Positions 23,931 to 35,934 are shown, numbered from the stretch's first letter. The stretch is 64,000 nt of DNA from Brasenia schreberi (GCA_036023115.1 JAYKKT010000055.1:8577001-8641000); one strand, 5' to 3'. The notes: generated by a model not told the origin, from the sequence alone. Numbers and translations are program-made.

Positions 23931-24160
23931 AACTCTAATCATTTTCTTGTATTGATGCTTGTTGGGCATGGCCATCTCAAAGGAAATTGAAATTTCCTTG
24001 CACCGCCACTTGCGGGTTTGGGTTTCCTTTAGTGCGTGATGTTCTTGAATTAATCGTGTGTTGCAATATCAACCCTAATCTCTCTTTTTCATAGCTCTAA
24101 TAATTTTCTTGTTGCTTGCTGGGCGTCGCCATCTGAAAGAAAATTCAAACCCCTAACCCC
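23931..24160 (+). repeat. About 169-bp tandem unit, one and a half copies
   Basis: ACTCTAAT-ATTTTCTTGT...TGCTTG-TGGGC-T-GCCATCT at 23932 recurs at 24101, giving a period of about 169 bp. The unit end (24010-24067) also occurs to the left of the copia element at 18018-18077. The copia element is therefore inserted in the spacer of this array. Confidence 0.75.
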
Positions 24161-24514
24161 CAAATCAAAACGAAGTATGGTATTTTTGGTTTGTAATCTT
24201 GTGATTTTCTTTCACCATTTCTTTTCTCGTACGTGTTTGTTTGGTTTTCTTTCAGGAATACATGAATGAATGATCTTTCAGTTTTCTTTTGTCTATATAT
24301 GACCTAATGAATGCTCTTGTAGGTTTTTGTTAGTGATATATGACCTAATGAATGTTGTTGTGGTTTTCTTGTGTCGATATATTAATGATGAATATGGAGT
24401 ATATTTCCTTCATTGATTTTGTTCTAGTCTCATTCATGCACACTTTTCGCTTGTATACTGGAATCATTATGCTGAGTAAGTGAGTTCTAAGTGTATAAGC
24501 CTTTATTGTAAATA

Positions 24515-25830
24515 TTGTTTTCTGTTTCTTGCTGTAATTTAAGCAGGCTAGTTGAGAAGCTTCCGTCGAACATGGATAGAAGTGAAAGCCTCATCAAACA
24601 AGAGTTTTGCAGTCCAAGAGAGTTGAATGCAAATAAAGACGAAGAAATAATGGCATTAGATCATAGTGATCTTCCTAATAAGTTCGATGCTGATAAAAAT
24701 GACGAAGCATTGGAAGTAGATAACAGATATGTTGGTATGGAGTTTGAAAAAGGTAACCTAAGAAAGTGTATTCCAACTGTGGCTTTAGAGTTTATACCCT
24801 CCATTGGTATTGGTATGGAGTTTGAGATATACGAGAAAGCATGAGTTTTGTAATTCGTATGCTAGGCTAGCGTATGAAAACATACCCATAGAAAAGCTAG
24901 AGGACAGATATGTTGGACAATTTTTTCATGCAGCAAGCAAAGGGTATAAGGAACATAGAAGCAATCAAAAAGCAAAAGGTGATTAAAACATGCGGTTGCT
25001 TGATAAAAATAATAATTGCTTTGTGGACAAAGAAGAAGAAATGGTTTATTATGAACTTGATGCAGCCATAATCACCTATTATATTCACCTGCATACATCA
25101 ACAAGAGGACTTGCATCTCCAAACAATCAGTTGACGGTTCTAAGGTCAGATTGAAGGCATCTGATATGATTAACCTTATGAGATCTGATGATGACATTCA
25201 ATCGGTTTCTTTTAGTAAGCATGATGTATATAGCTATCTATGAAAGGCAAAAAAGGTTACAAGGGAATTGGTTGGCAGACAGGATTAGAATATTTTAAAA
25301 AAGAAAAACTTAGAAGATACAAATTTTTATTGTTCCATTCAAATGGATGAAGATAATCAAGTATGGAACTGTTTTTGGAGGCTCGTGAGAACCGTGATTT
25401 CGTTTGATACAACATATAAAAAAAAAGTATGAAATGTCCTACTTCTTTTACCATTATCAATCATCACAACCAGCCAATTATAATTTGTTGTACATTACAA
25501 AAGACCGGGTTGTTTAAAGAGTGGTTGAAAGCTATGGATGGTCGGGCTCTTAATGTTATTTTAATTGATCAAGATCCTGTTATGAAGGCGGCAATCCAAT
25601 AAGTTTTCCCGAATACAGTTCATTGTTATTGTCTATGGTTTATCCAACAAAAGTTTCCTCAACGTCTAAGTGACTTATATATACAATACCAAATTTTAAA
25701 AAAATGGAATAAATGATTTATACCAAAATTTTCAAAAGGAATGAAATAAATGTCACTGGAAGAACGAAGAGGAATTCGAAGAAAGGTGGCATGAGATACA
25801 CAATTATTTCCTAACCATCCGTCATTTTCG
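24515..25830 (+). pseudogene. FAR1/FHY3-related (MULE-derived) pseudogene, 3' truncated
   Basis: An acidic N-terminus starts MDRSESLIKQEFCSPRELN (ATG at 24571) and follows a TTAAGCAG acceptor-like site. Then comes GMEFEIYEKA, frameshifted into EFCNSYARLA, the start of a FAR1 DNA-binding domain. Further on, in other frames, a FYCSIQMDEDNQVWNCFW-like segment (about 25320-25375) and VISFDTTYK mark the link to the MULE transposase domain. LIDQDPVMKAAIQ and a VHCYCLWFI-like stretch (25560-25650) and EEFEERWHE-like residues (about 25770) follow. Several frameshifts and stops occur and the sequence ends in the transposase core. FAR1-related proteins are domesticated MULE transposases acting as transcription factors; I cannot tell a dead gene copy from a dead MULE. 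Confidence 0.8.
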
Positions 25831-25834
25831 CCTA

Positions 25835-26815
25835 ATCATCTTTGCCTCATCCAATCACCTTTCCATGCCACTTTGGTCGCCAATGACCCTCCTTCACCTC
25901 CAGCCGCCATCCTTCACCACCGTCCATCTTGGTGGTGAGCTCTGCCACAACCCGAACCGCCCCTGTTGCCCCGTGATCGTTGCCGATGCTGCCCATCTTC
26001 CTTGCGTTCTTCTCCTCCCTTTTGTGTAGAAGCATGTTGTCTTTTGGTCAAGTAAAAACCAGAACTGGATCAGGTCTGTCAGTTAAACCCGATCCATTAG
26101 CCAAGTCCAATTAATTTAAATCCGGTCACATTCTTGCCAGTCTGATTTAACCCATCTCAGCTCTATCTGAATCGGCCTGTTTGAACCAATATCCAGTTCC
26201 ATTCACGTCTGATTTAACCCACTTCAAATCAGTTCGATCCAATTGTGAAAAGCTTTATTCGAGCGTCACCTAAACAGATTTGTTCCCCTTTTGACCCGGT
26301 TACCTTAGATGTGTTCCTCAAACTCCATCTATCGTCAAACCAAATCAATAGCCTAAATCCATTCCATATATGATCCGGTTTCATCCTATAATTCAAAATT
26401 TGATTTTGAATCAGATCCAACCGAAACCAACTGAGCCTAGACTTTTCCCATCTAAATGAACTAAACCAAACCCCAACTTAAGTTAAGACCAGGCCCATTC
26501 TTTAATCAAAACCCAATTTATTTCACCTAGACCCAATCTGTTTGGCCTTACCCAAACCTAGGAACCTAAGAAACGATTTGTGCTTTCCAAGGCTCATAAA
26601 GCCATACGACTTGAATAGATTTCAACAAAAACAAACAATTTGGTAGCGTGGGAGATTAGACTCTTGCTCGGCACAACAAGAAGACTTTCGATCAAAAAAA
26701 CTTTTATTGGGTCCACATCACACAAAAAGCGTTTTTGAGTCGGCAGAACAAGAAGACTCATTAAAAGTTTTTGATTTAATATATTGAGAGAAGAAAACCA
26801 CAAGAGCATTCATAA
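25835..26815. other. Intergenic DNA with GATCC/GGTTC-rich stretch
   Basis: Positions 26050-26480 are loosely repetitive, with many AACCCGATCC, AATCCGGT and GATTTAACCCA-like words. The style resembles, but differs from, the GGTTCC family at 34-36 kb. No gene is seen. Confidence 0.4.
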
Positions 26816-26819
26816 GATC

Positions 26820-27165
26820 ATATATCACTAAAAGAAAACCACACCATGCTTTTATGAGCTTGGAACGATGGATTTTGACCCAAAATAGGTGGTTGTTGGT
26901 GGGTTGGGGTGACATATCGTGTTCCCCATTTTTCATGTTGTGTCATGCCATATGACACATGATGTCCTTGTTATGTGTTCTGGGGTGACATGGTTAAAAT
27001 ATGGGTCAGTTATGGATAAATCCATAACATAAATTGGACCTGAACCTTTAATCGAATTCTAACATATCTAAATTGAATTTTTGGGTCGTTTGAAGTCTGA
27101 TTTTGGTGTGGCTTGAACCATGGAGTCTGTATTTGAATGTAGAATATTAATAGTTATCAAGCCAG
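26820..27165 (+). repeat. Partial 5' LTR-like copy of gypsy remnant
   Basis: Starting around GATTTTGACCC and GGTGGTTGTTGG it aligns with 28280-28590 in the same orientation (shared GGATAAATCCATA, TGAATTTTTGGG-like and TTGAACC-T-GAGTC words). This suggests an LTR pair. The upstream part of the LTR is missing here. Confidence 0.6.
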
Positions 27166-27179
27166 TATTTAGATAACAC

Positions 27180-27800
27180 CTTTTGAGATGTTGTATGGTG
27201 CTAAGTGTCAAACACCATTATGTTGGGATGGGACACAAGATCTGTCAGTAATGGGGCCAGATATGATTCAAGGATCCACTTAAATGATGAAGAAAGTACA
27301 AAAGCACATAAAGTCAACTCAAGACCACCAAAAGAGCTATGGTTATCATCCATTAGAGTTTGAAGGGGCAATTAGGTATTTCTAAAAGTATTTCAAATGA
27401 AAGGAGTCAAGCGGTTTGGACAAAAGGATAACTTGAGGGGGACCGTATCAGATTTCCAAAAGAGTTAGGGAGGTGGCTTATAGATTGGAACTACATGTAT
27501 CATTATCCAATATGTACAATGTGTTCCACATATTATTATGAAAATACATTCTCGACCCCTCTCATATGATCAAACTTGAACCACTCTAAGTACAAAATGA
27601 CCAACCTATGAAGAATATCATGTGGCTATAATCGATTGGAAGGAGTAGGTCATTCGCCAATGAGTGTTGAGGCTAGTGAAGATTCAATGGAGCAACCACT
27701 TGTTGAACGAAGCCACTTGAGAGCTAGAGGAAGAGATGGGGGATAAGTATCTCCACCTATTTAAGTATGATTTAAAATTATGAGGATACAATTTTTATAA
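27180..27800 (+). pseudogene. Ty3/gypsy integrase C-terminus remnant
   Basis: Translated fragments follow the chromovirus-type integrase end: TPFEMLYGAKCQTPLCWD, QKSYG, REVAYRLEL, NMYNVFHI, YEEYPVAIIDWKE-like and ATWELEEEMGDKYLHLF (27700-27765). Frameshifts and stops interrupt it. It is joined almost directly to an LTR fragment on its left, so gag, protease, reverse transcriptase and most of integrase were deleted. Confidence 0.88.
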
Positions 27801-27810
27801 GGAGATAGGA

Positions 27811-28620
27811 TGTAATGTCAAGTTAGATCGGGCCGTATTGGGTCTGACTCAAACTCGCATGGGACCCAACCTGGGTTCCCCGCAAGGGGACCACAATTGT
27901 GGCTCTGTGGCCTAACTCAAGGCCACCGCAATGATGCGGTGGTCGGTCTGCTACAGTAATAGCGCTACTGCTGAAAGGGGGAAGGAGGGGTGAGAGCGGG
28001 GAGGAACCCACACACAAGAGAAAGAGAGAGAAAAAAATAGAGAAAGGGTGATCACAAAAATGGAAGTAGAAGAATTAAAAGGGAGTGAGTGGTTATTTGG
28101 CGCATTGAGGGTATGCTAAAATAACTGGAAAATGATAATATTCGTCAAATTTGAGGTAGGATAAGGTTTTCTTTCTATTTTTGTATTTTTGGCGATCGCC
28201 AATGATTCTTTGAGAAAAAATGACGGGCAAGGAGTCTAGTCCCTAACCATGCCTTTGTGGGCCAAAAATGCCACCTTAAACAATAGATTTTGGGTCAATA
28301 AGGGTGGTTGTTGGTGGCTCTGGCAGGACGTGTCATATCCCCCCACTTTTTGTGTCGTGTGAGGCCGTATTGGACACAGTGTCCTGTAGTGATATGGTTT
28401 AGATCTGGGCCAATTAAGGATAAATCCATACATAATAACATAAACTGAACCCAGACTCTTAATTGGATCCTAGTATACCCAAACAGATCTGGATTGAGTT
28501 TTTGGGCCATTTGGGATTGTTTATAATCTTATTTTGACATGGTTTGAACCGTTGAGTCCGTATTCAAATTTACAATATTAATGTTGTATTTTTACCATGA
28601 TTTAGAGAATAAATCAAGGT
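27811..28620 (+). repeat. 3' LTR region of gypsy remnant
   Basis: It starts TGTAATGTCAAG right after a purine-rich GGAGATAGGA stretch that follows the integrase stop region. It contains the 310-bp segment repeated at 26820-27165. The right boundary is unknown. The following kilobase has LTR-like character but no match in the window. Confidence 0.6.
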
Positions 28621-30160
28621 GATCTAAAGGGATAAGCATTGTGGGATTTGGATCGATATAAAAGTGACATGTATGTGGACATGTTTCCTTTTGAGATGTA
28701 TGTTAGAGATTATTTTACTTATTTTAGATTATACATGAGATTATGAAATGTTTGTTCATGCTTTAAAATGATTAAATATGTGTTGATTTTATTAGATGTG
28801 ATTGAAAATTATCTTCTTATATGCATTAATGCATTGCATGAGTGTGCTTGAGTGCACGTGAACATTATCGGGTATGGATCCACTTTCTTCATGACAGAAT
28901 GAGACATTGTCGAAGGGTGGATGATCGTATCTATTAGTGCTAACTCATGAGCCTTAGTGGGTGTGAGTGAACCATCAATCAATGTAGATCCGTAATTCGT
29001 AATCCTCTCGTGATATATTGTGTTGTCAGGATGGGAAGGTTATAGGTTTTTGGATAGACATATCAAATGGTGCTAACCTGTTAGCTACTTCATTGGTCAT
29101 ACGTGCTCACATGTAGCTTACATTTGACAACTCATGTCGTGTTGTACGGTATGCCTAGGTTGGTGACATGTTGAGTCGTATGGTAAACTAGCAAGAGTAG
29201 AGAGTGTTTTAAAAAGAAATGATTTTGCTATTGGATTTAGATATATGGTTTGGATACTTAAAATGAAAATGTATTATAGATTGTTATGGATGTCATGAGA
29301 CCAAGAGATGTCCTAGGTGGTAGGCTATGAATTGAAAGTATGATCCTACTAGAGTAGTTTTTAGAAACTTTTGCTATGTGAACCTTAGGGATAGGACATG
29401 GTATGTTGTTTTACAGTCCATCAAGGTTTGATATTTGATTAGTGTGTGTTGCAGTTATGAGAGACCGCGTGTTGGGACAAGAGGAGGGATCTGGGGCCTC
29501 TTACGCCATGGTAGTGGTCATGATACCAAAATTAAATTGCATTATTGAGTAGTGCTTGATTTTGCATGCATGTTTTAGTTACTAATATTTATTTAAAACT
29601 TTGATATAATTTTATCTTGATATGTGATTTGAAATATGTACGTCTTTAGGGTGTTTGTAATTGTAAATAGATCACATCTATCTACGAACACGACTGTTAT
29701 GCCCATATTTTACCTAAATTCATAACCTAGTTAGAAAGTCATTGAGAGGAACATGAAGGTGATACCTTAGGAATAGTGCTTCAATGCGTGATGATACATA
29801 GTTCTTTGTAATCAATTTACCCTTTTTGTTATACCACCACATGTATTTAAGACTCTTATTATAAGTAAATATATATTTGTCTGCATTTTGAATTGTTTGG
29901 GTTATGCGACTTGTCAACAGTTCATAGAATTTTGCCATGTGGCTTGGATGGTCTTACATCCATGTTGGATGAGTTATGTGAGTCATTATAGATAGATGGG
30001 TCAAACCATACAAATATCCACATCAAATATTGGTAGAGCCATGTAGACTGATAGATGGGCTAGGATATATAAATATAGGTTAACCAAGTATCAAGTAGGT
30101 CAAGGTCATCAAGAGATGATAAGTAAGCCAATTAAATGAACCTACTTGATTTTTTTAAAT
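28621..30160. other. Non-coding DNA, possibly long-LTR remnant
   Basis: No ORF is credible. Words such as GGATCCACTTTCTTCATGA and the overall composition recall long gypsy LTRs, but nothing in the window confirms it. Confidence 0.35.
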
Positions 30161-30189
30161 TAATTAATTTTTATTCAACCATATACCAC

Positions 30190-30920
30190 ATGCCTAGGTT
30201 ATACAATTCAAGTTGATGGCTTTTCAAATCCATGAACATATAATTATGATTTTATGACTTTCTACATTTTATTAACATATAATTCAAATTTATATACTTT
30301 TCAACTTTTGGAACCGGATTTTTAAGTTTTCAAATCTTTAAATCAGATTTTAACTTTCAAACCCCTCAGTCGCATTCTTAACTTTCCAAAATCCATGAAC
30401 ATATTTCAAAATTTTGAAATCTAGAGACCATAAATATGTAATTCACATTTATATAATTTTTCAAGGTTTTTAATTTTTCAAACTCAAAATTCAGGTTTTT
30501 AAACTTTTCAAACCCTTAAATCAACTTTTTAAACTTTCCAAATCATTGAATATAATTCATATTTTTAAATTTAGAAAGCATAATATATATAATCATATTT
30601 ATTTACCTTTCAAATCCAAAAAATCAGTTTTTTTAACTTTTCAAGTCCAAAAATTAAGTTTTTAACTTTCCAAATTGATTTAAATGATTCATATTATGAA
30701 ATTTAGAAACCCTATACATCAAGTTTAGATTTTAGATGTTTTGGAATTTTGAAAATTATTGATATATAACCCAAATTTTAAACTTTTATCAAAAACTTTT
30801 GAATAAAATATAATATTTAGAAAGTTTTGAAAACCATAAAATTTAGATTTGAGAAACTTTTGGAGGTCGTTGAAGATAATTCAAAAATTTTAAACTTTTT
30901 GAAAAATATTCATTTTTTGT
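30190..30920. repeat. Degenerate A/T-rich tandem-like array
   Basis: There are many loose repetitions of a 25-45 bp pattern of the form TTTTCAAA-CC-T-AATCA-ATTTTTAA-CTTT. The period is irregular. It has no coding sense and looks like a decayed minisatellite next to the LINE 3' end. Confidence 0.6.
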
Positions 30921-30945
30921 GAAAACTTACCATATACAAAAGGTA

Positions 30946-32320
30946 CAACTAAGCCTTTTCCCATACTAGACAAGGTCAGCTACATGGACTCTTTGTTTCC
31001 ACATAGCCCTATCATGTGTCATGTTAGCAGTTAACTCACAATAAGCTAGATCATACTTTATTGTTTCTTTCCAACACTTTTGTGGTCATCCTCTACCTCT
31101 TTTAATATTTTCAAAATCTAGTTTTTCACACCTTCTTAGAGGTTCTTCTTTTGATCTTCTTTCTATATGTCCAAACCACCTTAAATGATATTCTCTCATT
31201 TTATCCTCTATTGGTGCTACATATAATTTATTTCTAATAACCTCGTTATGTATACGGTCTTTTCTTGTATGACCACTCATCTATCTCAACATCTTAATTT
31301 ATGTCACAGACATCTTTTGTATATGTTGATGATTAATTGCCCAACACTTAGAACCATAAAACATGGCAGGTCTAATTGTTGCTCTATAATATTTACCTTT
31401 TAACTTTAATGATATCTTCTTATCACAAAGAATACTTGATGCACCTCTCCATTTTAACGAACCAACATTAATTCTATGTGTAACATCTCCATCAATTCTT
31501 CCATCACTCTAAAAAATTGAACCTAGGTATTTAAAACTTTTCTTTTGGGGGATGCAATGTGTGCCAATATAATTTCTATGTTCTCTGAAGTAACCAAATG
31601 ATCAAACTTACATTCCATATATTCTGTTTTTGTTCTACTAAGTCGGAAGCCTTTACTTTCTAATGTTTCACTCCATAGTTCCAATTTTCTATTAAGTTTT
31701 TCCTTAGACTCCTCCACTAACACAATGTAATTTGTAAATAACATACACCAAGGTACTACATCTTGAATATGTTTTGTTAACTCATCAATCACCATTATAA
31801 ATAAGTATGGACTTAAAGTTGATCCTTGATATAACCCAATATTAACTTCAAAGAAGTTTGTCATTCCTTCTTGAGTCCTCACACATGTTTTTGCACCATC
31901 GTACATGTCTCTTATAAGGTTAATGTATATTAATGGGATACCTCTTTTTTCAAAGGTTCTCCAAAGAACCTCCCTCAGTATCCTATCGTAAGTTTTTTAT
32001 AAATCAATAAATATCATGTGAAGGTCTTTCCTTTTTGCTCTAAAATATTTATAAGATGTCTCAAAAGGTGAATCACTTCAACAATAGATTTGCATGGCAT
32101 GAATCCAAATTGGTTCTATATTGTAATACTTTTCTTAACCTACGTTCGATAATTCTTTCCCACAATTTCATAGTATGACTCATTAACTTGATACCATGAT
32201 AATTCTCACAATTATGAATGTCTCCCTTGTTCTTATATATGGGTATAAGTGTACTCATTCTCCATTCCTTGGGCATCTTTTGGTTTATCCATATTTTATT
32301 AAATAGTCTTGCGAGACAAG
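30946..32320 (-). mobile_element. 5'-truncated RTE-type LINE
   Basis: It matches the 3' 40 percent of the full-length LINE at 41432-44629. The minus strand encodes reverse transcriptase pieces (NLDSCHANLLLK, MYDGAKTCVRTQEGMTNFFEVNIGLYQGSTLSP, quoted to mark motif positions) and WCMLFTNYIVLV, where the catalytic D-D is lost. The C-terminal MREYHLRWFGHIERRSKEEPLRR segment is at 31086-31280. Similarity stops abruptly at about 32320. A short direct repeat AAAAGGTA (30938-30945 and 32321-32328) may be the target duplication. Confidence 0.85.
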
Positions 32321-33150
32321 AAAAGGTATTTTGTAAAATATATTTCCAACAAAATTTATGCATCAAACCCATCTTACACGTGTACTTAAACTTGCATATA
32401 CATTTCCATGAATCTTTTCTTTAAAGAGGATATTTTTGTGGGGAAAAAAATAAGCGAAAGTAGTGACTCTAACATGTGTTGTATTGAATTTGCAAGAAAT
32501 AGTTTCTTGTAGGTGTATACCTAACTAAACCTCAACTTGCTTGTAAAAAAGAAAATAGGATAAAGCATATAGTTTCATTTAGGACCACTAAATGACAAAT
32601 AACAAAGCAATGGACGCTCGTGGCTTATTTGTCGACTCAAGATCTTGCTCGTGTTCAGCTCATTAGCTTGTTCAAGCCAAACCGGACGAGGCAAGTAAGA
32701 CGGGTTCAAGCACGAGGCAAGTTAGACGAGTTTCACAAAGGGTTGCTTAAGTTAGAAATATAATGTTTCACATATAATCTTGAATAAATATTTAATTTCT
32801 TGATTATCAATTGTCAAAATCTTAATTTTCACAAAATTTTCTTGCAAAATTAAAATATTTATTCATTTAAGTACACTGTACCAACAAAATCGCTGGTTTA
32901 AGATGGTTTTAATCTATATGCACACGAAAGTCTGAAGTTATTAAATAAACAAGATAATACAAGCCAAGCCGACATGTGTGGTTCATCTTCAGCTTGTATA
33001 GCTTAAGTACGCTTGCGTTTGGCTTGTTCAGAACACAAAGTACACGCAAGTTTCGGTACGAGTCAAACTGGAGCGGACCACAAGTAGCTAGCTTAGTTCT
33101 TTTACCAGCTCTACATCGAAGCCAGTTCCAAATAGATTCCACATGAGGGA
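32321..33150. other. Intergenic DNA without recognised gene
   Basis: Only short unsupported ORFs occur. The stretch at 32610-32760 has a GCTCGTGTTCAGCTC-type text reminiscent of dispersed repeats, not defined further. Confidence 0.4.
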
Positions 33151-33154
33151 TCAA

Positions 33155-33250
33155 GTTGTTTTTGGTTACAACACGCCCAAGCATGCACCTTCCAGGAATT
33201 GAACTCACCATCAACAAGGTGAGAGTTAGAGAGCCCACCAGATGAGCTGA
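33155..33250 (-). mobile_element. SINE-like fragment (minus strand)
   Basis: TTGGTTACAAC followed by AATTGAACTCACCA, a B-box complement, recalls the minus-strand SINE-like sequences at 39244 and 44957. It is strongly degenerate. Confidence 0.4.
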
Positions 33251-33311
33251 TGCTTTGCACGCAAGGGATCAAGAACTTTGGATATTCTAAAACCACGTGG
33301 ATCAAAATCAT

Positions 33312-33354
<43 letters not shown>
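33312..33354. repeat. (TA)n(TG)n microsatellite
   Basis: About 7 TA units are followed by about 14 GT units. Confidence 0.95.
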
Positions 33355-33358
<4 letters not shown>

Positions 33359-33359
33359 T

Positions 33360-33960
33360 TCAGATCCTATCCACCACAGACATGTCCACTTCTATTCACA
33401 TAATATAATTTAAAAAATATAAAAGACTTTAAAAAAGTACATAGGACAATGTTATTAGATTCATACTCCTCAAAAGTAACGGTACTTAAAAAAAAACTTT
33501 ATTTAATTCTTAAAAGAAGTGTAACAAAATTTTGCACCGTACTATGACAAACTCCAGTTCCACTTCTAGTTCCAAGGGTCGGCCGCTGATGGGCCTCATA
33601 AAAGGGTAAAAAGTGTGCATGCCAAGATCAACCTTTGATCACAAGCGACACTAAGACTTTAGTTCCAGTTCCGGAGTCCCAGGAGGTGCTAGCTGACAGG
33701 AGCTAAGTTAATGATATAGATCAATTTTCGGGTTTCATTCCATATCTGAAACAGCCATAAATAGTTGCAAATTTGAGTTCGGCGAGAATATATTTGGAGT
33801 TCAAAACTGTGTAACTGGCCAACCAAAAGCATTGGGTCGAGGTCGAGGTCGAGCGTGAACGGCTTGGGCCCTTAAGCGTCAAGCCAATGTTAATTTGTGT
33901 TGACACGAATGTATCCAGATACATTGCTATACAACTACAGTTCTCTTTCTTTTCTACACG
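33360..33960. other. Intergenic DNA without recognised gene
   Basis: No ORF with family resemblance is seen. A short GGTCGAG direct repeat lies at 33836-33851. Confidence 0.4.
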
Positions 33961-33964
33961 GCCT

Positions 33965-34310
33965 ATGGTGGTAAGTAGACAGGGTTTCTGTTTTGTTGAA
34001 ACCAAGAACCGAAATTGAACGGTGAACAAGGCCAGTTTTGGTTTCGGTTTGAGTTCAAAACGGCTTGAAACTGAAAAATATCATTAAATTTTTGAATGAG
34101 CAGCTCTAAAACATTGATATTTAAAAATTAAAAGAAATAAAAACCGACAGTTTGAAACCACCAATTTTAATACCAGCACAACACAATTTCGATTCTATGA
34201 AAGATGGAACCGAAACCGAACCAGGTGGTTCCCAGTTTCGGATTGGTTTCGAGTCGGGTTTAACCAGTTCAAACCAATTCGTAGTATTGTTGGGTTCTGA
34301 TTAAAATGGA
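33965..34310. repeat. GGTTCC-rich dispersed repeat, copy 1
   Basis: This copy is dense in GGTTTC, GAACC and AAACC words, with an A/T-rich centre containing AAAATATCATTAAATTTTT-like sequence. GGTTTGAGTT-AAA-CG-TT-AAACT on one side is mirrored by GTTTGAAACCACC on the other. Other copies are near 34619, 35700, 35935, 44655, 46650, 48600 and 57655. No coding capacity. Confidence 0.7.
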
Positions 34311-34618
34311 GACGTCAGCCTATGTCTATTAAAGCTGGAAAAGACGGCACTGCAAACAATGACTGAGATTCCATAGACGTAGGATGATGATAGGATCATC
34401 GAATGAGTCCCTACATTGTTTTGTGCAGCCCACTTGGATCAATTCATTATGAATGATGAAGTCAGATTTTCATCATTGCTAGCTCTTTGCTTTACTCACT
34501 CACGTTAAGTCCCTGAATGCGACATCTTTGGCTTTGGCCCAACAAATATTTTTAGAAGAAACTTATGCATAGCTGCTCACATATTCACTAAGATTAAGTA
34601 GTGCTTCCATAAATGCAT

Positions 34619-34940
34619 AGACATGGCCGGATTGAAACTGGTTCGACAGTTCCAACCAGAGCCAGGAACCCCTCAATTTGGACCTGAAACCGAGGGCCAC
34701 CTGATTCAGTTCTAGTTCCATCTCTCATGGAACTAGAATCGGGTTGAAACTGGAATCGGTGGTTTCAGTATTTTTTAATTTCAAATTTTTATACTTTTTT
34801 TTCGTTCCAAACAGTTTAAGACTCAAACTGAGAACCACCTCGGTCCCAATTCAGTTTTGGTTCCTGGTTCTAATAAAACAGGAACTGACAGTTTGAGACC
34901 ACTGGTTTGGGATAAACCCGAATTGGACATGTCCAGGTAT
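34619..34940. repeat. GGTTCC-rich dispersed repeat, copy 2
   Basis: It has the same words and A/T centre as copy 1, but in opposite orientation. Its outer edges GACATGGCCGGATTGAAAC and AATTGGACATGTCC are imperfect inverted repeats, suggesting a foldback or MITE-like element. Confidence 0.65.
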
Positions 34941-35380
34941 GCATGTTTACTTTCACTTTCTTTAGTAAACGGTTAGTTGAAACTTATCAATCATGAGGGA
35001 ATATCAATAATAAAATATTTTTTTAAAGAAATCCTTTTGTATATCCTGTTAAATACGACTTGTGTACATGTCTTGCATTTAATACTCATGTTATAGCGAA
35101 TTCTTTGTGTGCATCCCCTTCCCTCAGCATCTTTTACAAGAAAATTAATTGACATAATGTGGACTTAAGGTATGTGCGTGGTGGATTTATTATTAGCGCA
35201 TATATGTATAATACAAGTCCTAAGAGTGGTGTACAAACAAAGTAGCTTGTAACAAGGTATACCTACACATAATTCTACATTTTCGTATATTGTATTTTCT
35301 TTCGGTCACCGCAGTGACGTCATAACTAGTTAAATATATTAACTATGGTTTGTAATTATAACCTCAGTGTATCTACATGA
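34941..35380. other. Intergenic DNA without recognised gene
   Basis: AT-rich; no ORF or repeat hallmark was seen. Confidence 0.4.
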
Positions 35381-35384
35381 CGTG

Positions 35385-35500
35385 CACCTGGGGTTAGCCC
35401 ACCCAGCAGGGCTCCTGGCTCGTGTGATGACTGGTCGCGAGTTCAACTCTCGGGGTGTGCATACTGGCTTTGGCCTTCCCTTGTAAAAAGAGAAAAAAGG
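35385..35500 (+). mobile_element. tRNA-derived SINE-like sequence
   Basis: It has an A-box-like TTAGCCCACCCAGCAGGG, a B-box-like GCGAGTTCAACTCTC, a body GGCTTTGGCCTTCCCTTGTAA and an A-rich tail. The body is shared with 17393-17516. Confidence 0.6.
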
Positions 35501-35699
35501 TGTGTATCTACATGAGTTATTAAATTATGAACGTTGTGAGTTATGACATGTAAAAGAGTTTTTGAAATCTAGGAAGTCTCTATCCTTTAAATCATGAGAA
35601 AGAACGCAAAGTCAATCAAATTAAGGAATCTATTTTAAGATGACATGTTCGTGCTGAAAGCATAATTGTTTCTTAAAAGGCACTCTTATTGTGGTTGAA

Positions 35700-35915
35700 G
35701 GCAGTCTCCTTGGATTAGACCTGTTTGGTTCCGGTTCCATGAAAACTTGGAACCATAACCAAATTGGTCCCCCTTCGGACCCAGTTCTTCTATTTTCGCA
35801 GCTCTAGTTTGGTTCTATTATTATTTGAAAAATAAAGTGGGACATTAAATTCACGACCAACCATTATTTGGAACCATCTGTTCCAAACCGCTAGTTTCAG
35901 TTCCGGTTCTTGAAT
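35700..35915. repeat. GGTTCC-rich dispersed repeat, copy 3
   Basis: It shows the GGTTCCGGTTCCATG, GGAACCATAACCAAA and GGACCCAGTTC word pattern of the family and the usual A/T-rich centre at about 35810-35850. Confidence 0.65.
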
Positions 35916-35934
35916 AGGTAAGTACATTTGGTAA

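Noticed and set aside
24515..24844. Stand-alone 109-residue gene
   Set aside because: The sequence continues in other frames as FAR1 and MULE domains, so this is the first part of a pseudogene.
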